This document shows positions 58,920-64,000 of a stretch of DNA of 64,000 nt, piece by piece. Made by a program: the position numbers and the translations under genes. The first letter of the stretch is position 1, and each line of letters opens with the position of its first letter. The stretch covers positions 108,106,094 to 108,170,093 of the forward strand of contig CM028377.1 of NCBI GenBank assembly GCA_013146195.2. The letters are read 5' to 3'. The notes under the pieces were generated by a model. That model was not told the origin of the DNA. It ran no database searches and saw nothing but the letters and a program-made list of their open reading frames with translations. Source of the DNA: Codonopsis lanceolata. Taxonomy: Eukaryota > Streptophyta > Magnoliopsida > Asterales > Campanulaceae.

Positions 58920-61900
58920 TAGAAAGAAATCAACGAAGGATTCTGCAGATTTCGTCCAAGAACCCGTTTCCAGATTCAACTTCTTGCAAGACCTTGAAAA
59001 TCAAAACCAAGATCCTCCGAAGCTACCAGGTATTCCACACTTCCCTCTTCAATCTTCAATTGTATTTTCTCTTTCCAATTTTTGAATTAGGGTTTATGCT
59101 GTTTAAACCCTTTTTACTTCTCTACGAACTGTTCAACCACTTGGATATAAGAAACCCATACCCAATCCACTTTGCTTCCCTGTCTGTCAGCCATTTCAAT
59201 CCAAACCAAGGGAATCGAGAATTCTGTATGCAGTGCCCTGTTCACTGATTTCACAACCTGTTTACCACAGTCAATTTCAATTTTGTCGTACCTTACCCGA
59301 TCAATGTCTAACCTGCACTTCTCGATTCCTCTTCCTGTAGGATGTCTAGCAAAGAAAATGTTTCCGAAATTGAAGGCCAAAGTTACGACCATGGAGCACC
59401 AGAAGAAATCCCTCCGTCTTCGACTTTATCTTCTGAAGAGAGCGAGCAAGAAGAGGTTCCCCTTATTACTCGTCGACGAAAACTCGTACAATCAAGCGAG
59501 CAAAGAGTAAACAGTAGCCCCCAAATTTCTTATGAAACCATGTGAGCAGAAAATCCTCCCCGTTTAAACGATCAACCACCTGGGCCAAGCCAAACTTTGT
59601 TTGTTCCTGGCTCTTCATATTCTTTCCCTTCAACCAGGTGGGAAGATTTGAATTCTGAGGAAGAGGTCAGTACCTGGTTCTACTCTCTAGGAATTGACCC
59701 CAAGCTTTACCGAGTTCGTGCTTTTGATTTGGACATAGACACCGAAGGCCACAATTTCCAAGGGGACAAGATGGTGTTCTATTTTGACTTCTTTTCGTCT
59801 CCCTCTCTCGACTTTATTGTTGAATTACTGAATGCCTCCAATACTCTCCCCTGCGACTTGACCTTAACCACTGTTAGATTTCTAGTATCTTTCACCGTTG
59901 CCTGCAGGTCACTCGGGTTTGAACCCGATATGACTTTATTTCGAAAATTCTTCCTTCTCTTCCCTTGACAAGAAGTCCGGTCCACATCAAGAGTCAATCA
60001 CGGTTTCTTCAAACTAACACCCCGACCGATGATAAAAAATCCTATCGCCGACTGGTTCCCGAGCCCAAGATGAGAATAGCCAAAGATTTTAGGGCTTTGA
60101 TGGGAGCAAAGGAGGGACGAGCTGGGCAAGACTTTGTTTTAGACTGGCGAATTCTTACCTCTGACCTCGCCCTTCTCCGTCTAGCTGGAATTTCGTACCT
60201 GCCCATGGAAGGAATCGAACCACGAGTCGACCTTGAGCCTGAAGTTCCACATCCCTACTGGGGTTCATGCCACAAGAAAAGATTTCCTAACGAATGCGAG
60301 GAATGTGCTCGCTCGGGAATTCACTGCCGACCTCCCTTTTCTCTTGACGGTTTATTCCTCAACTGCATCTTTTTTATTATCCCTACAAATCCCTGTTTTC
60401 TTGCCTCTAATACTCATTTTATCTTATGCAGACATGAAGCAATTAACTGATGTCACAAAATTCATGCAAGCTGCAAAGAAAAGCTCGAACAAGCGAGCTA
60501 AACATCTTTCAACCCAGCCTGCTGTCAGTCTTCCTACTGTCCCCGCCAACACTTCCAGCCGCGGGACAAAACGCAATCAACCTGAGTCCAGCCAACCAAC
60601 ATACTATCCCTGCATTCTGGCGAGAAACTACAGGCGTCCCCCCTCATATTATCAATGTTGAACCAAGTGAAAGACCGAAAAGGACAAGACGCCGAGCAGA
60701 AAAAGCTGCGGTCGAGGAGAGCATTCCCTCCTGGCAGAAGGAGAATTTTGTCATGCCCGACGACCAGCCAAAAGCTGCTGCCCTCATCAGGGAACTTGCC
60801 AATGTACCGAACCTTAATAACGTCAACATCAACAAACGGAGTGGTTTTCAAGCCACTACCGGCCTTGGTCTAATGAAACGACTCCATCACAGTGGAGTCC
60901 AGAAGAAATATGCCGATCAAGCGAGCTATGTCTTGATCGGGGAAATGGGAATGTGTTTGACCGAGGTAACGCTTTCTTCTTATACGCTTATTTCCCTTGC
61001 GTTCTCTCTTTCGATTAACATCTCTTCTTGCAGATTGCCAACAAATCGATCCTGATGTACGAGCGCTTGATAACCAACCTCACCACCAACAATACCCTCA
61101 CCACTGAGAAAAATGAATTGGAGGAAAAAATCAACTCCATCCGAGTTGAACTCAAAAGTACCGAGGAAACCCTGACGAGCAAAGTGACCGAGCTTTCCAA
61201 AATCGAGGCTGAGAAGAAATCCCTGGAGTCCCAGTTGAATCTTTCCAAGAAATCCGAAGAAACAGCCCTGAACAATATAGCCGGGGTACGTAAGGAACTG
61301 CGCTCTTGCCAGAGTGACCTGGAGGCTGCCAATGCAATGATTACTGATCTCGAGCAGAAGTTGATGGAGACCAGCTCTATGACGACCGAAGAGCAAAAAC
61401 AAAAAATCATTGAAGATTACAAGAGCTCTGACGACTTCTCTAGCTGCATTGAAGGTGAGGTCTATCCATTCTTTTTGCAGGGCATGAACCATATTCTGAG
61501 GCAAATTGCTTGTGGCCGAGATCCGACCCGAGCAACTCGCCGAATGGGAGCCAATCCATTATTCACTGCTCCGCCCGCCTGTGTCATGCCCTCGTGCCCT
61601 TCAACGAAGATGAACTGGAATCACTGGCCGAAGAAGATGTCGAGAAGGGCTTGTCTCCATGGAATCCTCCTCCTGTCACCAATCCCACTGTTACCGAATT
61701 AATGACCCAAATCTGGGGGTCCCAAGCTCCCCTCAACGATGAGCCTCCCAACCAGCCGACGACGAAGTAATCATCCCGAAGCTACGACCGAAGAAACAAA
61801 CGAACCAACTCCAACAAACGAGAACAACAATGCTGCTCCTTGTGCGTGAAGACACTATTAGGGCCTGCGTGCCTTGTTCCACAAACAATTTATTTTTAAT
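58920..61900 (+). pseudogene. Intron-containing antisense gene in a Tat element (putative gypsy-type PF04195-like domain plus coiled coil)
   Basis: It lies antisense to the Tat pol at 62357-64000. A leader intron fits 59031-59340 (CCAG|GTATTC to TGTAG|GATGTC), and coding starts at the ATG at 59342. The acidic N-terminus runs through a TGA (59543-59545) to WEDLNSEEEVSTWFYSLGID and LVSFTVACRSLGFEPDMTLFRKFF, which I liken to the PF04195 gypsy-type domain. After a frame change, FVLDWRILTSDLALLRLAGI follows. Introns fit 60347-60430 and 60966-61031. The last large exon is a coiled coil (NELEEKINSIRVELKSTEET) ending near 61702-61770. At least three frame breaks remain. Function unknown. Confidence 0.6.
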
Positions 61901-62055
61901 GTTTGTAATATTCTTCTAACTGCTTTGAACTTACTTTTCATTTCCCGTTTATGACTTTTATATATCTAACTTTTTCCCGAGCAAAGATATCCTTTACTCG
62001 ATTTAAAGAGCGATTCACTAGTAGCCAAACTATCCCGCACTCGAACACCAACTCC

Positions 62056-62161
62056 TTTTACGAGCATAAAGCTCTCTATGCTCGTAAAAAGAGAATAATC
62101 GAGCACCGGGAAAACATCACCCCTCAAACCATCTTCCCGAGCATAAAGCCCTTTATGCTCG
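62056..62161. repeat. Two similar hairpins between antisense gene and integrase
   Basis: TTTTACGAGCATA pairs with TATGCTCGTAAAA at 62056-62089 (13-bp stem, 8-base loop). CGAGCATAAAG pairs with CTTTATGCTCG at 62138-62161. The shared core CGAGCATAAAG suggests duplication. They could act as a terminator or 3' RNA structure between the convergent units. Confidence 0.7.
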
Positions 62162-62356
62162 AAGGAGAAAAGTAATTGAGGAAATATTTAACTCGAACAC
62201 CAACTCATTAAACGAGCAAGAATCAACTCATGCTCGATAAAGAGAATAATCGAGATAAAACCATCAATCTTTCAAATGAAATTAGAGAAAGCACAACCGA
62301 ACTTTGCTATAATCATTTTTCACAGATAAAGAATCATCAAAGACATACCGCCAATG

Positions 62357-64000
62357 TCAATTACCGCAATATTTCTTTAAATGATCTCGCATGCCAAGGA
62401 TGTCTTTAGCTCGTCACCATCCTCTGCTCGCAACATGTAAGTGCCTTCCTTAATGATCCTTGAAATCAAAAGGCCCTTCCCAATTTGGTGACAGCTTTTC
62501 CCCACTCACCGATGACCCGTTGCCTCAATCTTACTTGAGGACCCAATCCCCGCAAAGAAACGATCGACCACTTAACCCTTTTATCGTGGTGGGCTTTTGC
62601 TCGCCGCTTATAATTTGCCATTCTCATCTTAGCTTCCAATGTTTTTCCTCCAATAAATCCAAATCACCGCCCGAGCCGCCTCATTGACTCGATGTCATAA
62701 TGCAAAACCCTATGAGTAGGTAAATACATTTCCACCTGAGCCATAGCATCGTAACCATAGCTAAAGAAAAGTTGTTCTCCCTGTTGACCCCTAACTGCTG
62801 TTCTAACCGCCCACAAGGTCAAGGCGCTGCCTACCCATCTTCCCGCCTTATCCTCCAAATTTCGCTTTTAGAACATGCAGATTTGTTTATTCGCAGCCTT
62901 CGCTTGCCCATTGCCTGGGATATGCTCGACGATTGCCAATGCTTCACCCGCATCCGCCGCATGCTTTAGTAAACTTTTCGAAAACCGAGTCCCATGATCG
63001 ACACAATTGCTCGCTGGACCCCAAACCGGCACCATATGTGTTCATGAACAAAGTCGATGACATTAACCTCACTTATGGTCGCCAAGGGCTTTGCCTCCAC
63101 CCACTTTGTAAAATAATCAACCCACCACTACATACTTAAATTTTGACCGAGCCACGGAAAAGGACCAATTAAGTCTATCCCCCACATATCGAATCGGCCA
63201 TGAGGCTATAACAGAGTCGCTTCTAGATGGCAAGCGTGGAATATCCGCGCACGCCGACATTTGTCACATCGGCGAACATACATCTCAAGATCTCGCCGTT
63301 GTTATCCAATAGAATCCACCGCCAAGACTTTCTCCGCTAATGACCGCCGACTGTGGTGACCTCCACATTTGCCTTCATGCACTTCTCCTAAAATTCCTTC
63401 CGTCATCTCTCGGTCGCACGCACCTCAACAGGTCGGGTGTAGGATCTCCTGTATAAAATGTTATCCAAAACAATGTAGCGACATGATCGCTTCGGATGGT
63501 TCTAGCTTCTTTTTGTCCTCTGCAACACCCCCGCCGATGTAGGCCCGAAGATCATCTATCCAACATTTTGGAGTCGGCTCAATATCCATAATCGCTTCCT
63601 TTTCAATAACAGAACTTCCAAATGCTCGATCATGACTCCGTGATGCAAGGACCGAATTTCATCCTCACCATCTTCGACAAATAATCACCGCATGTTATCT
63701 TCCTGCAATTCTCACCACCTCCCAAGAATCAAAGTCCTTTAAAATTTCCTTCACCATCGCACAATAACGAACCAAGATCGGATGGTGAACCGCATAATCG
63801 CCTTGACTTGATTCACCACCAACCGAGAATCACAATATACAACCAACGCACGCACTCCAATGTCCCGTGCGAGCTCGAGCCCAAAGAATTAAAGCTTCAT
63901 ATTCGACCGATTGTTGAAGTCGGAAATTTGAAGCGCAATGCTTTCTCAAATTCTACATCTTGTTCTGGGACTAACACCAACCCGGCTCCACTCCCAAATC
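62357..64000 (-). pseudogene. Tat-lineage RNase H and integrase, degenerate
   Basis: On the minus strand the window edge starts in an RNase H (GSGAGLVLVPEQDVEFEKALRF) of the archaeal-like type. An H2C2 region follows (EVHEGKCGGHHSRRSLAEKVL, then RRCDKCRRA). The integrase core shows MWGIDLIGPFP and VDYFTKWVEAKPLAT, and its second Asp region is garbled (IVSIMGLGF). Near 62690 PTHRVLHYDIES is followed by MRMANYKRRAKAHHDKRVK, and the protein ends DHLKKYCGN at 62357. Frameshifts and stops are frequent. The element's 5' part lies beyond the window. Confidence 0.85.

Noticed and set aside
61950..62300. Regularly spaced CGAGCATAAAGC words considered as a CRISPR-like array.
   Set aside because: Spacing is irregular, units are hairpins of different length, and the context is a plant retrotransposon.
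1..64000. tRNA, rRNA or other structured RNA genes.
   Set aside because: None recognised; the TGGTATCAGAGC-type and TGGCGACTCT-type hits are primer-binding sites, not tRNA genes.

Overview
This is a piece of a plant nuclear chromosome, probably from a eudicot. It holds an intron-containing CYP736A/CYP71-type cytochrome P450, acyl-activating-enzyme, bromodomain (GTE) and Hsp110-type gene debris, and Athila, Tat/Ogre, SIRE and Ale-like LTR retrotransposons. The species cannot be named from the sequence. A run of 100 N at 27494-27593 is an assembly gap. The window is almost entirely nested transposable elements. The only protein-coding host gene that reads through intact is the P450 at 37790-39466 (minus).

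Layout. 1-4416: the 3' part of a large LTR ('family A') holding a second family-A solo LTR (340-3160, TSD GTAGG). The outer LTR ends inside exon 1 of a P450 pseudogene (4417-5605), which is followed by a copia LTR-PBS-gag fragment (to 7142). The same P450-copia block occurs in inverted orientation at 36193-38990. 7143-15264: a decayed Athila-like gypsy element (minus), cut by a hAT-type MITE (8892-9593, TSD ATAATATC) and by a non-autonomous Helitron (11481-14308, A^T insertion). In both cases the gypsy reading frame resumes on the far side. 15265-27493: a Tat/Ogre-lineage gypsy element (plus) with LTR, PBS, gag, protease with G-patch, RT, two RNase H domains, integrase and an antisense ORF, running into the gap.

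27594-36192: poorly coding sequence with a probable copia LTR remnant, then same-strand fragments of an Hsp70-15/Hsp110-type gene and a GTE bromodomain gene. 36193-39664: copia gag fragment, then the intact P450 and its TATA box. 39665-44440: AT-rich sequence with a 114-bp hAT MITE, a long-TIR element (40612-41707) and a Tat LTR fragment. 44441-47300: gag debris of another Tat element interrupted by a Pack-MULE (45121-46538, perfect 9-bp TSD) carrying rearranged pieces of an acyl-activating enzyme gene.

47390-56985: the 3' end of a SIRE-type copia element whose 3' LTR is split by a family-A solo LTR (49316-56676, TSD CTTGA). That LTR is itself split by another gypsy solo LTR (50855-52253, TSD AAGAG) and another family-A solo LTR (53394-56280, TSD TAACA). 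57000-64000: a second Tat-lineage arrangement on the minus strand (RNase H and integrase at 62357-64000). It has an intron-containing, TATA-driven antisense gene (58859-61900) between pol and an LTR (57457-58539) that is also followed by a PBS.

There is no operon-like functional system. The interest lies in gene capture, in antisense cargo genes of Tat elements, in the well-dated insertion nest, and in the P450 duplication broken by an LTR insertion. Stretches not listed as a feature hold nothing I could recognise.
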